NCBI GenBank assembly: GCA_036558645.1
Contig: DATBFG010000069.1
Location: forward strand, 1-64,000
Reading direction: 5' to 3'
Source: DATBFG01 sp036558645
Lineage (GTDB): Bacteria > Acidobacteriota > Terriglobia > Terriglobales > Acidobacteriaceae
Length of the DNA stretch: 64,000 nt
Shown here: in pieces, positions 9,501 through 17,441 of the stretch
How the letters are laid out: every line of letters starts with the position of its first letter
Position numbering within the stretch: the first letter of the stretch is position 1
Notes under the pieces: model-generated
Databases searched by the model: none
The model's input: the letters and a program-made list of their open reading frames with translations, nothing else
What the model was told of the DNA's origin: nothing
Made by a program: the position numbers and the translations under genes

Positions 9501-10690
9501 CTAAGGTTGGGGTTTGTATCCCGAGTAAGAGACCCCATGGGAGAGAGTCCGAAGCGCGCTTCCACGAACTTAAGAAAAGAAGCGAATTCGTACTGAGTGT
9601 GCGAGATGTAACCCGCCTTCGCATACGGCGAGATGATGAGCAATGGTACGCGCAAACCTAGCCCATAAAGATCAACCTGGGGAGGAGGCACGTGATCGTA
9701 GTAACCACCGAAGTCATCCCAGGCGAGGAAGAGGGCGGTCGAGCTCCACTGAGGCCCGTTCATTGCTGCGTTGATTTGAGAGACGCTCCAATTTTCCCCG
9801 GCGCACACGCTGCTGGGCGGATGTTCACTCTGGCCAGAGCTGACAACGAGCCAGCTCACGGCGGGGAGACTGCCATTCATGGCATCGACCACAAATTGAT
9901 CATCCCCAACAACGTGCTGTGTCCAAAGAGGAGTATTGCGGATACTATCGAACGCGTTCAGCGCTGACCAGATATAGCCTCCGTCGCCGGCAGGAGGCGC
10001 GTAGTATTTCCAACTCACACCAGCTGCTTCCAGGCTATCCGCCAAACTTGGAAATACGAAGCACGGATACTGATCGGTGAGAGATCCCTGCTCATCTATC
10101 GCCCAGAACATTGCGTTGGGTGCGGCATCGCAGCCCCAACTGGATCCCTGTACGGTTGGGTTTGAGACCGCACCGGCCCCCTGGCCGGCCACTGCATACA
10201 GATGGTTGGCAAAACTCGGAGCTTTTGAAGAGGAGAACATGTTATCCGCTAGGACGAAGTGCTGCGCATAGCTGAAGTAGTTAGGGATGTCCTGCTGCGT
10301 GTGCTGCGCCAGGCAAAGGTAATCTCCGTTTAGGTTGCACTGGCGGCCAATGTCGAACTTATCCATCTTGCCGTTATCAATCGCGTTTACCGCGCCGGAC
10401 CAGCTATGATCCAGGTCCCGGGAGATAGCATCCGGTTCGTGTGGCAATGGAACGACTTGGCCAGTGGATAGAGTAGCCGTAGTTGCACCATTGGCTCCGG
10501 GATAGGTCCCAAACATATTGTCGAACGTACGATTTTCTTTGATTATGAAGACAATATGTTGGACGACGGAAATGTCAGCAGGCGAGGCATTGCGCTCCTG
10601 CGCGGAGACTGGTACCGCGACGGCAAACCAGTTCAGGATTGCCGTTAGGCAGAGCGCAGCGGAGACGGCCACATGCGCAAATCTTCCCAT
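6539..10690 (-). CDS. Secreted phosphoesterase (PF04185 type) with Ig-like and FG-GAP propeller domains
   Basis: A 1383-residue exported enzyme with an unusually long tail. The signal peptide ends near PVSAQ (about residue 30). Residues about 40-410 are a phosphoesterase/phospholipase C-like domain of the alkaline-phosphatase superfamily, shown by the motifs FIIKENRTFDNMFG, SFANHLYAVAGQ, LAWDDFGGYYDH and LLIISPYAKAG. From about 430 to 735 there are three choice-of-anchor-D (ASPM-SPD2-Hydin-like) domains marked by C-x(n)-SCTIRVTFVP and GTLTISD. An IPT/TIG domain follows (about 740-835). Then come seven FG-GAP/VCBS units (ADFNxDGxxD plus GDGTF, about 845-1175) and two more choice-of-anchor-D domains. 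The substrate could be phospholipid or another phosphodiester and is not resolvable here. AAGGGGA precedes the ATG. The gene stands alone, convergent with the GloVer gene. Confidence 0.85.
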   Translation of the reverse strand: MGRFAHVAVSAALCLTAILNWFAVAVPVSAQERNASPADISVVQHIVFIIKENRTFDNMFGTYPGANGATTATLSTGQVVPLPHEPDAISRDLDHSWSGAVNAIDNGKMDKFDIGRQCNLNGDYLCLAQHTQQDIPNYFSYAQHFVLADNMFSSSKAPSFANHLYAVAGQGAGAVSNPTVQGSSWGCDAAPNAMFWAIDEQGSLTDQYPCFVFPSLADSLEAAGVSWKYYAPPAGDGGYIWSALNAFDSIRNTPLWTQHVVGDDQFVVDAMNGSLPAVSWLVVSSGQSEHPPSSVCAGENWSVSQINAAMNGPQWSSTALFLAWDDFGGYYDHVPPPQVDLYGLGLRVPLLIISPYAKAGYISHTQYEFASFLKFVEARFGLSPMGSLTRDTNPNLSDMEDSFDFTQNPLPPLVLQPRTCYPVSPTTLTWLPQKVNTPSPVQSVKLTSFGPNSLHLSSVAATGDFQSQTTCPHVLPAQQSCTIRVTFVPTGVGLRTGALTVTDDGAGSPQIVNLTGTGTLVSFAPAALSFPPRIVKTTSPARPITLTNQSTTTLTINSVTTSGDFKVFQNTCGTSVAPGASCAISVAFRPSVVGQRFGTLTISDSDGSSPQIITLTGAGTFLQIAPTTVSFPSQPIGTSSSPVPIILTNKGNVTVNFSSPSVSSTVGSGAAGTFFGITTNEFSETHDCSSLAPGASCTFYTTFSPSVLGQRTGSLVIPYDQPDGPWTVKLTGSGSTSVRHAIPQIAFPLVPSSVVPGSPGFTLTVNGSNFVNGAMVNWNGTALATTFVNSHQVNAMVDAAELATATTAQVSVVNPTPGGGSSQSLGFHVTGSTTSVVIKKTDISVGSTPLNITTADINNDGILDVVTVDNTANVVLILLGLGDGTFTTPTPVSTGRGPVAVNVADFNSDGKADLAVANLNDNTVWVLLGNGDTTFTQTDLFSTPTPSSVISADFNQDGNLDLAITNMITNTMSIRLGRGDGTFVNGSTPIGVGLSPTSLASVDLRGNGSVDLVTANGAADTVAVLLANGDGTFTAKNPSPTTGDDPVFITAADFNGDNKVDLAVANQAGNSVTILQGNGDGTFATIPTLTLNSAPSSLAVGDFNADLHPDLAVTNSSTNTISLFLGLGDGTFQPAITFSVNATPSSLAAGDFNRDGRLDLAVANAGGSAISILLQAPNVNFSPSSLDFGSQLVGTTTAPQDFTLTNVGTANLNITAITLAGANPGEFSQTKNCGTVVAVGANCKISVIYAPTQMGSESASVVINDDSADSPQSLMVTGTGIAPQVDLSPPSLTFPDQTVGTTSAPMMVTLSNTGTAPLNISGITSTGDFAQSNDCGAVLGAGTSCTITATFTPTQVGPASGAIIITDDASGSPHVINLIGNGT

Positions 10691-11142
10691 CCCGAAGTCC
10701 CCTTTCGCGAATCACACGTTCTGCGATGTGTGCGCTGGCGTTAGCGCCACAATAAGTGTGTTGCTCCTGGGCCCTGGGAAAACTTCAGAAGAGTGGGGGG
10801 AAGAATGTGCCCACTCTAAAACGCGGAGATTCTGCCACCTAGTCTATTGGTATGTCAAGACCATTTGTTGAAGGTCGGTTTAGAGAACTTCATGCGACAT
10901 TTCCTGGCTAGCGATTGCAAGTTACTACCACCTCCGGCATAGGCGACCGAGCTCAAAAGTGCATTGCCGCTCTGACGAGAGTCGAAGCGAGTATGTTGCA
11001 CGATTGGAACATCGGGTCGATGCCGCAGTCATGATCTTGTAAGAAGATTGCATCAAACCATCCTGTATCAAGGTTTAGGTGCTGTCATGAAGGGACGTTG
11101 ACGGCGTTCTTGTGTCTAGATTCTCGAGCCTGATATCTCGCA
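10691..11142. other. Gene-free stretch upstream of the phosphoesterase
   Basis: About 450 bases hold no open frame that I would defend. The part next to 10690 should carry the phosphoesterase promoter. A short perfect hairpin TGGCG-TTAG-CGCCA (10736-10749) lies in its likely 5' leader. The other end lies downstream of the endonuclease-fold gene, where I see no clear terminator. Confidence 0.4.
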
Positions 11143-11880
11143 CTATGCATTCCTAAGTTCAAAGTCTGCAGCCAGCGGCAAGTGGTCTGAAGCCATTAGC
11201 GCACTTCGGCTTCGGTGCAAATGGAATGCTTTGAGGGAGAGATGTCTGTCAAAGTAGAAGTGATCGAGATGCAGGAATGGCAGAACTCCGGGGTAGGTTC
11301 GCGGACGTCGAAGATATTTTCTCGGGTCGATCTCTTCGAAGGAATTGGCCATCAACCGCGAGGCGAGACCACGAGTCCATTCGTTGAAGTCTCCGACGAC
11401 AATCCTGGGACTGCGAAATTCGCGGCGGTTCAGCACATCCTCTGCCAGTAATTTCCTTGCCTGATGTCGCCTTTCGATGAAGCCTGTCCCCAGGTGCACA
11501 TTGAATACGTGTAATACCACGTCCTCAGCGACCAGCAAGTCGGTGCGCAGGCATCCGCGGCGTTCCCGATGTCTCCAGGTTACATCATAGTTATGACAGA
11601 CTCGGATCGGAAAACGGCTGAGAGTCATATTGCCGTACGGTCCACCGTGCAAGGTACGGTTCTCACCGAAACACCTGACATAGCCTTTCAATTCCCGGTG
11701 GATGCGCCGGCTCTGATCGAATTCCGGCCGTCCATTTTGTACGTCAAGAATTTCCTGAATGGCAATGACATCGGCATCGAGTTCGGCGATGACAGCGGCG
11801 ATGCGTTCGGGACTGATTCGTCGGTCGAGCCCTCGGCACTTATGAATGTTGTAGGTTGCGACCCTTATACGGATGCTCAT
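11143..11880 (-). CDS. Endonuclease/exonuclease/phosphatase-fold hydrolase
   Basis: A 245-residue protein of the EEP superfamily, the metal-dependent fold shared by DNase I, exonuclease III and sphingomyelinases. The hallmark motifs are present in order: TYNIHKCRG near the N-terminus, AIQEIL (catalytic Glu that binds metal), FNVHLGTG, VVGDFNEW (Asp/Asn pair) and ASDHLPL (catalytic His near the C-terminus). No signal peptide is visible, so it is likely cytoplasmic. Its ATG overlaps the stop of the upstream phospholipase D-like gene by four bases (ATGA, 11877-11880), so the two are translationally coupled. This pairing of an EEP hydrolase with a cardiolipin-synthase-like enzyme suggests a lipid phosphodiester role more than DNA repair. 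That is inference from context. Confidence 0.85.
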   Translation of the reverse strand: MSIRIRVATYNIHKCRGLDRRISPERIAAVIAELDADVIAIQEILDVQNGRPEFDQSRRIHRELKGYVRCFGENRTLHGGPYGNMTLSRFPIRVCHNYDVTWRHRERRGCLRTDLLVAEDVVLHVFNVHLGTGFIERRHQARKLLAEDVLNRREFRSPRIVVGDFNEWTRGLASRLMANSFEEIDPRKYLRRPRTYPGVLPFLHLDHFYFDRHLSLKAFHLHRSRSALMASDHLPLAADFELRNA

Positions 11881-13316
11881 TGCTGACGTTCGAAGATCCA
11901 GCCTACTGCCTCAAGCAGGCGCTCATACAGCGAGCGATTTTCCCACTCCTGCTGCGTAACCTGCTTAGAGTGGGACATGTCTTCTTCGAAGTCCCGGGTG
12001 AGATGTGCAGCAAGATCCGAGTTGAGGGTAGCTACATTGATTTCGTCGTTAATACCGAACGAACGATTATCGAGGTTGGTCGAGCCGACAACGCTCCATA
12101 CTCCATCAATGATCGTGATTTTCGCATGAATCATCGAGTATTCGTATTCATAGATCTCGGCTCCGGACTTGAGCAAGTCCCCGTAGGAGCTCCGCCCTGA
12201 GCTGCGCGTCATGGCGTGATCAGCATGCTTGCCTGGAACGATGACGCGCACGGTAACGCCACGCTGTTCGGCGCGCACGAGTTCATCCCGCATACTTCGG
12301 TCAGGAAGAAAGTATGGAGTAGTGATAAGAATTGACTTGCGTGCCGCTGCGACCAGGTCTTGGAACAGCACGCGCGAACGCGTCGATCCTCCCGAGCCTG
12401 GGGTACTTACGACGACGAGAGATGTGGCTGACCCGGGATTACCCAATTCCTGAGGAAAATAGTCCGGCCCATTGAGGACCTCTCCGGAAGCTTCCAGCCA
12501 ATTTTCGACGAATGCTCCCTGAATTCCGTGTACGGCATCACCCTGTATGCGGACCATCGTGTCACGCCAGCGCGGCTCCTTTTCAGTGCCGTATCGCCAC
12601 CAGTCGGCATATCCCGCGCCCCCCACAAAGGCCGTGGAACCATCCACAATCGTAATCTCGCGGTGAGTTCGGTTGTTTGTGAGAAACCAATTGTGGAGTC
12701 GCAGCCGGTGATACCACTCCACATGGCCCCCAGCATCTTTCAGTCGCTTGAAGTATCGCTTACGCGTGGACAGGCTGCCGAGGGCGTCAATTACCAGATT
12801 CACATGCACGCCCGCCCGGGCACGTTCGGTCAACACATCCAGCACTTCTTGAGTCAGCTTCCCCTTGTGAAAAATGTATGCCTCGATGTTTATGCTGTGG
12901 CGTGCCTGACGCATCGCGTCTAATTCTGCAGGATAAAAATTGTCTCCGTTTTCGATCACCTCAATTTGATTGTTATTGGTGATCTTCGAGCTGACGAGCG
13001 GCTCCAGCTCGTGCAAGAATGCCGCTTCCGCGACTCCGAGCGATGGAGGCGTGGCTAGGGAATAGCGCAATCCAGGCGCAAACAGTCCGACCACGATCAA
13101 AATGACTATTGCGGAAATCGAGACCACGGCCGCGATGCGAAGGACTTCTGAACGCTCGAACTCCTTCGTCAACAGGCTCTCTGTATCGCTCTTCTTGCGA
13201 GTCCGGACTTTTCTTGTAAGCGTCGGCACGATGGAGGTCCCTTTGACCACAGTCTCGGATGCTTGTTGCAGGTCCGGGGATGGCAGGGTCGTAGTTTGCA
13301 GAACCCCAGGGAGCAC
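11877..13316 (-). CDS. Cardiolipin synthase-like phospholipase D family protein
   Basis: A 479-residue membrane-anchored protein of the phospholipase D superfamily with two HKD regions. A basic N-terminus precedes one transmembrane helix (about residues 57-80, VVSISAIVILIVVGLF). The first catalytic region reads THREITIVDG, so the expected lysine of HxK is glutamate. The second reads IHAKITIIDG followed by GSTNLDNRS and is canonical. Bacterial ClsB-type enzymes move phosphatidyl groups between glycerophospholipids; this protein resembles them in length and motif spacing. The longest frame starts with GTG at 13316 and has no clear ribosome-binding site. A GTG about 30 codons further in, with AGGGA upstream, is an alternative. 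It overlaps the EEP hydrolase gene by four bases. Divergent from the kinase gene at 13561. Confidence 0.8.
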   Translation of the reverse strand: MLPGVLQTTTLPSPDLQQASETVVKGTSIVPTLTRKVRTRKKSDTESLLTKEFERSEVLRIAAVVSISAIVILIVVGLFAPGLRYSLATPPSLGVAEAAFLHELEPLVSSKITNNNQIEVIENGDNFYPAELDAMRQARHSINIEAYIFHKGKLTQEVLDVLTERARAGVHVNLVIDALGSLSTRKRYFKRLKDAGGHVEWYHRLRLHNWFLTNNRTHREITIVDGSTAFVGGAGYADWWRYGTEKEPRWRDTMVRIQGDAVHGIQGAFVENWLEASGEVLNGPDYFPQELGNPGSATSLVVVSTPGSGGSTRSRVLFQDLVAAARKSILITTPYFLPDRSMRDELVRAEQRGVTVRVIVPGKHADHAMTRSSGRSSYGDLLKSGAEIYEYEYSMIHAKITIIDGVWSVVGSTNLDNRSFGINDEINVATLNSDLAAHLTRDFEEDMSHSKQVTQQEWENRSLYERLLEAVGWIFERQQ

Positions 13317-13560
13317 GTAACTGGCGAAAATTAACGAGCTTGGGCGTCCTCAGGCGGGTTCATGGCTGACAACTCTTGTGGAATTTTGGCAAATATCAAT
13401 TTATGCTTTCATTAACCGCGGCAGGCGTGCGCTGTGGGGTATGCCAAGCCATCTAGAAAATGTCATGGTGTTGTTTCACCCGATGACTCGCTCCTCTTCC
13501 AGCAGAGGAATTGCCTAGCAGTGGTATGGTAGCGCACGTTACCCGTGCTTGGATAATGAA

Positions 13561-15156
13561 ATGCCAGTAGTTTGCCCAGCTCCGGAGAAGATCACTCCTC
13601 CCAAGGGGCTGAAGACGCGGACTCGCGTGCCCACCGAACTTCTGGGAAAGACTTCGTCGCGACTCTACTGGCTCGCGATTGTCGTCCTGGTCTCTACCAT
13701 TATTCTTTTCCTGGTCCGGCACTTTTTCGATCCCGATCTCAGGGCCATTGAGAAGCAGATCACTTTCCTGCTGGATATCGGATTGTTAGTAGTCACCTCC
13801 TTAACGATCATTTTGATTCATCGTCTGGGATTTCTCCCTGCCAACCGGGTTCTCGAGTTGGGCCTGCTGTATGAGGTTGCGGTGGGCTTTGGACTTGCCA
13901 CTATGGAGTTCACCCGGGCGCAGCTAGGTGGCCAGTCGTCTATTGGCGCATCCTCGCTGGGAATGTGGATTCTCGCGTTCGGGATATTTGTCCCGAATAC
14001 GCCAGTCCGCGCACTTATCGGCGCAATCATCACCGCCGGTGCTGGACCCGCCTCTTACGTGTTGAGCCGCGGGTTCTTGAAGATTGATCCGTGGGACGGC
14101 AGCGCACTCGTACTGTGGTTCGCGCCGACTTTTCTGATGGCGGGGTGGACCTTCTTTCTGTCTCGCGACATGTTCCACATGGAAGTCGAAATCCGCGACG
14201 CCCGCGAAATGGGGAGCTATTCTCTGGAGCGGTTACTAGGAAAAGGCGGAATGGGTGAAGTTTGGGCCGCCCGCCATCGGCGCCTCTGCAGCGGAGCCGC
14301 CATCAAGCTAATTCGCCCGGAAGTATTGATCCAGAAAACCGGGCGGGAAGCACATGTCATCCGTCGCCGGTTTGAGCAGGAGGCTCGTGCGACAGCCCAC
14401 CTCCGTTCGCCGCACACGGTGGCGCTGCACGATTTTGGAGTTTCTGAAGACGGCAGCTTTTACTACGCCATGGAGTTGCTTGAGGGGCTGGATTTGGAAC
14501 AGCTAGTCGATCGCTTTGGTCCCCAGCCCGCGCCGCGGATCATGCGTATTCTGCGCCAGGTCTGCGATTCATTATCGGAGGCGCACAACTACGGGCTGAT
14601 CCATCGTGACATCAAGCCAAGCAACGTTTATTTAGCCAGGCTGGGAGTAACTTGCGATTTCGTAAAGGTGTTGGATTTTGGCCTTGTAAAAGCGGAGAGC
14701 ACGAATAATTCGCGCCTGACCTTGGATGGGACCACTGCCGGAACGCCCGCCTACATGGCTCCAGAGTTGGCTACTGGGGCTGCGTTCGACGGCCGTGCAG
14801 ACATCTATAGCCTGGGCTGTGTCGGGTATTTCCTGCTGACTGGACTGCCCGTATTTGAGGAGTCCACTCCGGTTGCGATAGCTGTGGCGCATGTACAAAA
14901 GAACCCTGTACGGCCCTCGCAGCGCACGGAGCTTCCGGTTCCGGCAGCATTGGAGGAGCTGATCATGCGCTGCCTCGCAAAGACTCCCGCGGACCGCCCG
15001 CAAAGCGCAGCCGAGTTGGCACGCGCCCTGGCTGCGCTCGATGGCGTGGTCCCATGGAGCTACGACGACGCCGAACGGTGGTGGCGGATCAATCTCCCTG
15101 AGTACTTCGCCGCTGAAGAATCCCACGTAGCGGAGGCGTTATCCACGGCGAACTAA
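13561..15156 (+). CDS. Membrane-embedded Ser/Thr protein kinase
   Basis: An unusual arrangement: about 220 N-terminal residues contain six predicted transmembrane helices, and the cytoplasmic kinase comes last. The kinase carries all Hanks motifs: the glycine loop LLGKGGMGEVW, the catalytic lysine in AAIKLI, the loop LIHRDIKPSNV, the DFG segment in VLDFGLVK, the APE-like APELATG after GTPAYM, and ADIYSLGC. It should therefore be active. A 40-residue tail follows the kinase and there is no PASTA or TPR sensor, so sensing may lie in the membrane part. I prefer the ATG at 13561; a TTG at 13549 would add four residues. Neither has a strong ribosome-binding site. The next gene begins 14 bases after the stop, so kinase and transporter-like protein are probably co-transcribed. 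Confidence 0.85.
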   Translation: MPVVCPAPEKITPPKGLKTRTRVPTELLGKTSSRLYWLAIVVLVSTIILFLVRHFFDPDLRAIEKQITFLLDIGLLVVTSLTIILIHRLGFLPANRVLELGLLYEVAVGFGLATMEFTRAQLGGQSSIGASSLGMWILAFGIFVPNTPVRALIGAIITAGAGPASYVLSRGFLKIDPWDGSALVLWFAPTFLMAGWTFFLSRDMFHMEVEIRDAREMGSYSLERLLGKGGMGEVWAARHRRLCSGAAIKLIRPEVLIQKTGREAHVIRRRFEQEARATAHLRSPHTVALHDFGVSEDGSFYYAMELLEGLDLEQLVDRFGPQPAPRIMRILRQVCDSLSEAHNYGLIHRDIKPSNVYLARLGVTCDFVKVLDFGLVKAESTNNSRLTLDGTTAGTPAYMAPELATGAAFDGRADIYSLGCVGYFLLTGLPVFEESTPVAIAVAHVQKNPVRPSQRTELPVPAALEELIMRCLAKTPADRPQSAAELARALAALDGVVPWSYDDAERWWRINLPEYFAAEESHVAEALSTAN

Positions 15157-15170
15157 AGGCCGAGCGCTCC

Positions 15171-17378
15171 GTGCGCTCAGTCGTGCCGGTCGCCATGGTG
15201 GTTTCGTGCCTGATGCTGGCGCACCAGGTGGCAGGCAAGGCGGCACGTGACGCGCTCTTCCTATCAGAATTTGATTCCTCCTACTTTCCATTGATGGTGA
15301 TGGCAGGTTCAGCAATCTCCATCGTCGGTGGACTATTGAACTCCCGAATTCTGCAGGCGTTGACGCCGGCACGGATGGTTCCCTGGGGGTTCCTCTGCAG
15401 CGGGATGCTGCACATCGCTGAATGGACGATGCGCGACACGCCGTACCGCTCGGCGATGGTCGTGTTGGTATACATCCACCTGGTTGGTCTGGGTGCGATC
15501 GTGCTCTCGAGTTTCTGGTCATTGCTGAACGAGTGTTTCGATCCGCGCGCGGGTAAGCAATATTTTGGCCGGATCGCAGGGATTGGAACTTTTGGAGGCA
15601 TATTAGGAGGCCTGGCCGCCGAGCGCTTTGCCGTCCTACTGCCCGCAACCACTATTCTGCTTTTCTTGGCAGCCATGCACCTGGTATCTGGTGCTTTCTG
15701 TTTCCTCGTTGTCCGCAGATCGCGTGACGTGGATGTTTCCGAGCATCCTCACCACGAGGAAAGCGCCGAACCTGTAACCTTCGCCGCCTGGCCGATATTC
15801 CAGCGGTCTAACTATGTGCAAATGCTCGCGGCCCTGGTGGTGCTGGGAACTACATGTGCCGCGCTGCTGGATATCGTGTTCAAGACGCAGGCTGCGGCTC
15901 TGATCGGCAAAGGGGATAGTTTGCTGCGTTTCTTTGCCATCTTTTATACGGTTGGGCAAATACTCAGCTTCGTCGTTCAGGTTTTGGTCACGCGAAAGTG
16001 GCTTGAGAAGTTGGGTCTGGCCCGGGGGGTAGCATCGCTTCCCGTCGTAGTGGCCGCGGGCGGTCTCGGGTCGGTCATTTTTCCTGTCTTTCCCGTGCTG
16101 GTGGTTACTCGGGCCTTGGAGGTTATCCTGCGCGGTTCCATCTATCGCGCAGGCTATGAACTTCTTTACACGCCGTTACCGCTGCAGGAGAAGCGCGCTG
16201 CGAAGCCGGTTATCGATGTAGTTTTTGACCGAATGGGTGACGTGCTTGGCGGCGCTGCTTCACAGTTGTTTCTTTCACTCGGCGGCGTGTTTGCAGTGAA
16301 GGGAATTCTTCTGGTTACAGTCGGCTTGGCGAGCGTCGCAATGTATGTCGCGCGGCGTCTGCGAACACTTTACATACGAGTGCTGGAAAACGGGTTGGTT
16401 GAGCGGGCCATTCAACTGGATGTCAATACTACCAATGAGCTGATGACCCGGTCGGTCTTGCTCAAGTCGCTGTCAATAAAAACTGGACCTGCCACAAAAT
16501 CGCCCGCGTCCCCGCCGGTTGGGGCGGACATCTCAGCTGCCGCCTCCGTACGGCCCACGATTTCCGACCCAGTCCTGCAAGAATTATCAGATCTGCGCTC
16601 GGGAAATGTCGACCTGGTACGCCGGACACTAGAAACAATGGAGAATCTCGGTGCGCTGGTGGCTCCTCAGGTCATTGTGCTTCTGGCCTGGGATGAAGTT
16701 TCTTCCGACGCCCTGCGGCTCCTGCGTATCTCAGTAAACCAGTTAGTCGGGCAAATGGTAGATGCCCTGCTTGATGGAAATTCCGATTTTGCGATCAAGC
16801 GCAGGGTCCCTCGCGCATTGGCCTATTCGAATGACCGCCGCGCGGTTGAGGGGTTGATACGCGGTCTGCAGGATTCGCGTTTTGAGGTTCGGTTTCAGTG
16901 CTCTCGTGCTCTGGACGTCATCATTCAGGAGCACCCCGAGTATCGGCCGGACCGGGAAACCGTCTTTGCCATTATCGAACGTGAGGTCTCGGTCAGCCGC
17001 GGTGTATGGGAGGGAAGGCGACTGCTGGACAGCAGGCAAAGCACGGAGCAGTTTCTGTTTCTGGACAGCGTCCTCAAGGAACGCGCTCAATTGAGCTGGG
17101 AACACCTGTTCAGCTTGCTCGCGCTGATATTGCCACGGGAACCACTGAAGGTCGCATTTCAGGCGCTGCACACGGATGATCGCATCTTGCGTGGGCTTGC
17201 CATGGAATACCTCGACAGCGTACTGCCGCCATCGCTGAACCGCGTCCAGACCATTCTTGAGGCGGCTGCGACGGTGCGGTCGGAGGGAAGAGATCTAACC
17301 AGCCGCTTGCTGGACGCGGAAAAGTCCGTGAGCATGAAGATCGTTGCGCCAGCCGTTCCATCGGACAAAAAGCCGTGA
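15171..17378 (+). CDS. NTT/MFS-like transporter domain fused to HEAT repeats
   Basis: A 735-residue protein. Residues 1 to about 400 contain ten to twelve hydrophobic helices with the segment DPRAGKQYFGRIAGIG followed by GTFGGILGG, which resembles the loop of ATP/ADP translocase-type (NTT) carriers and related MFS proteins. From about residue 460 to 700 the sequence becomes soluble and helical with HEAT-like pairs (RRTLETMENLG, RVPRALAYSNDRRAVEGL, DSRFEVRFQCSRAL). NTT-HEAT fusions are known in several phyla, but their substrate is not. The start is GTG at 15171, 14 bases after the kinase stop; a second GTG four codons later is possible. The adjacent kinase could phosphorylate it or share its signal. 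Membrane transport or sensing is likely; nucleotide transport is only a possibility. Confidence 0.7.
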   Translation: MRSVVPVAMVVSCLMLAHQVAGKAARDALFLSEFDSSYFPLMVMAGSAISIVGGLLNSRILQALTPARMVPWGFLCSGMLHIAEWTMRDTPYRSAMVVLVYIHLVGLGAIVLSSFWSLLNECFDPRAGKQYFGRIAGIGTFGGILGGLAAERFAVLLPATTILLFLAAMHLVSGAFCFLVVRRSRDVDVSEHPHHEESAEPVTFAAWPIFQRSNYVQMLAALVVLGTTCAALLDIVFKTQAAALIGKGDSLLRFFAIFYTVGQILSFVVQVLVTRKWLEKLGLARGVASLPVVVAAGGLGSVIFPVFPVLVVTRALEVILRGSIYRAGYELLYTPLPLQEKRAAKPVIDVVFDRMGDVLGGAASQLFLSLGGVFAVKGILLVTVGLASVAMYVARRLRTLYIRVLENGLVERAIQLDVNTTNELMTRSVLLKSLSIKTGPATKSPASPPVGADISAAASVRPTISDPVLQELSDLRSGNVDLVRRTLETMENLGALVAPQVIVLLAWDEVSSDALRLLRISVNQLVGQMVDALLDGNSDFAIKRRVPRALAYSNDRRAVEGLIRGLQDSRFEVRFQCSRALDVIIQEHPEYRPDRETVFAIIEREVSVSRGVWEGRRLLDSRQSTEQFLFLDSVLKERAQLSWEHLFSLLALILPREPLKVAFQALHTDDRILRGLAMEYLDSVLPPSLNRVQTILEAAATVRSEGRDLTSRLLDAEKSVSMKIVAPAVPSDKKP

Positions 17379-17441
17379 AGAGAATTGCACTCATCCCTAG
17401 CTTTTATTGATCATCTCTTCCATGCTCAGGTTCGAAGTCCC

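Noticed and set aside
17377..17420. GAAGAGA ... TCTCTTC inverted repeat after the transporter-HEAT gene
   Set aside because: The loop is about 30 bases and no T-run follows. Too weak to call a terminator.
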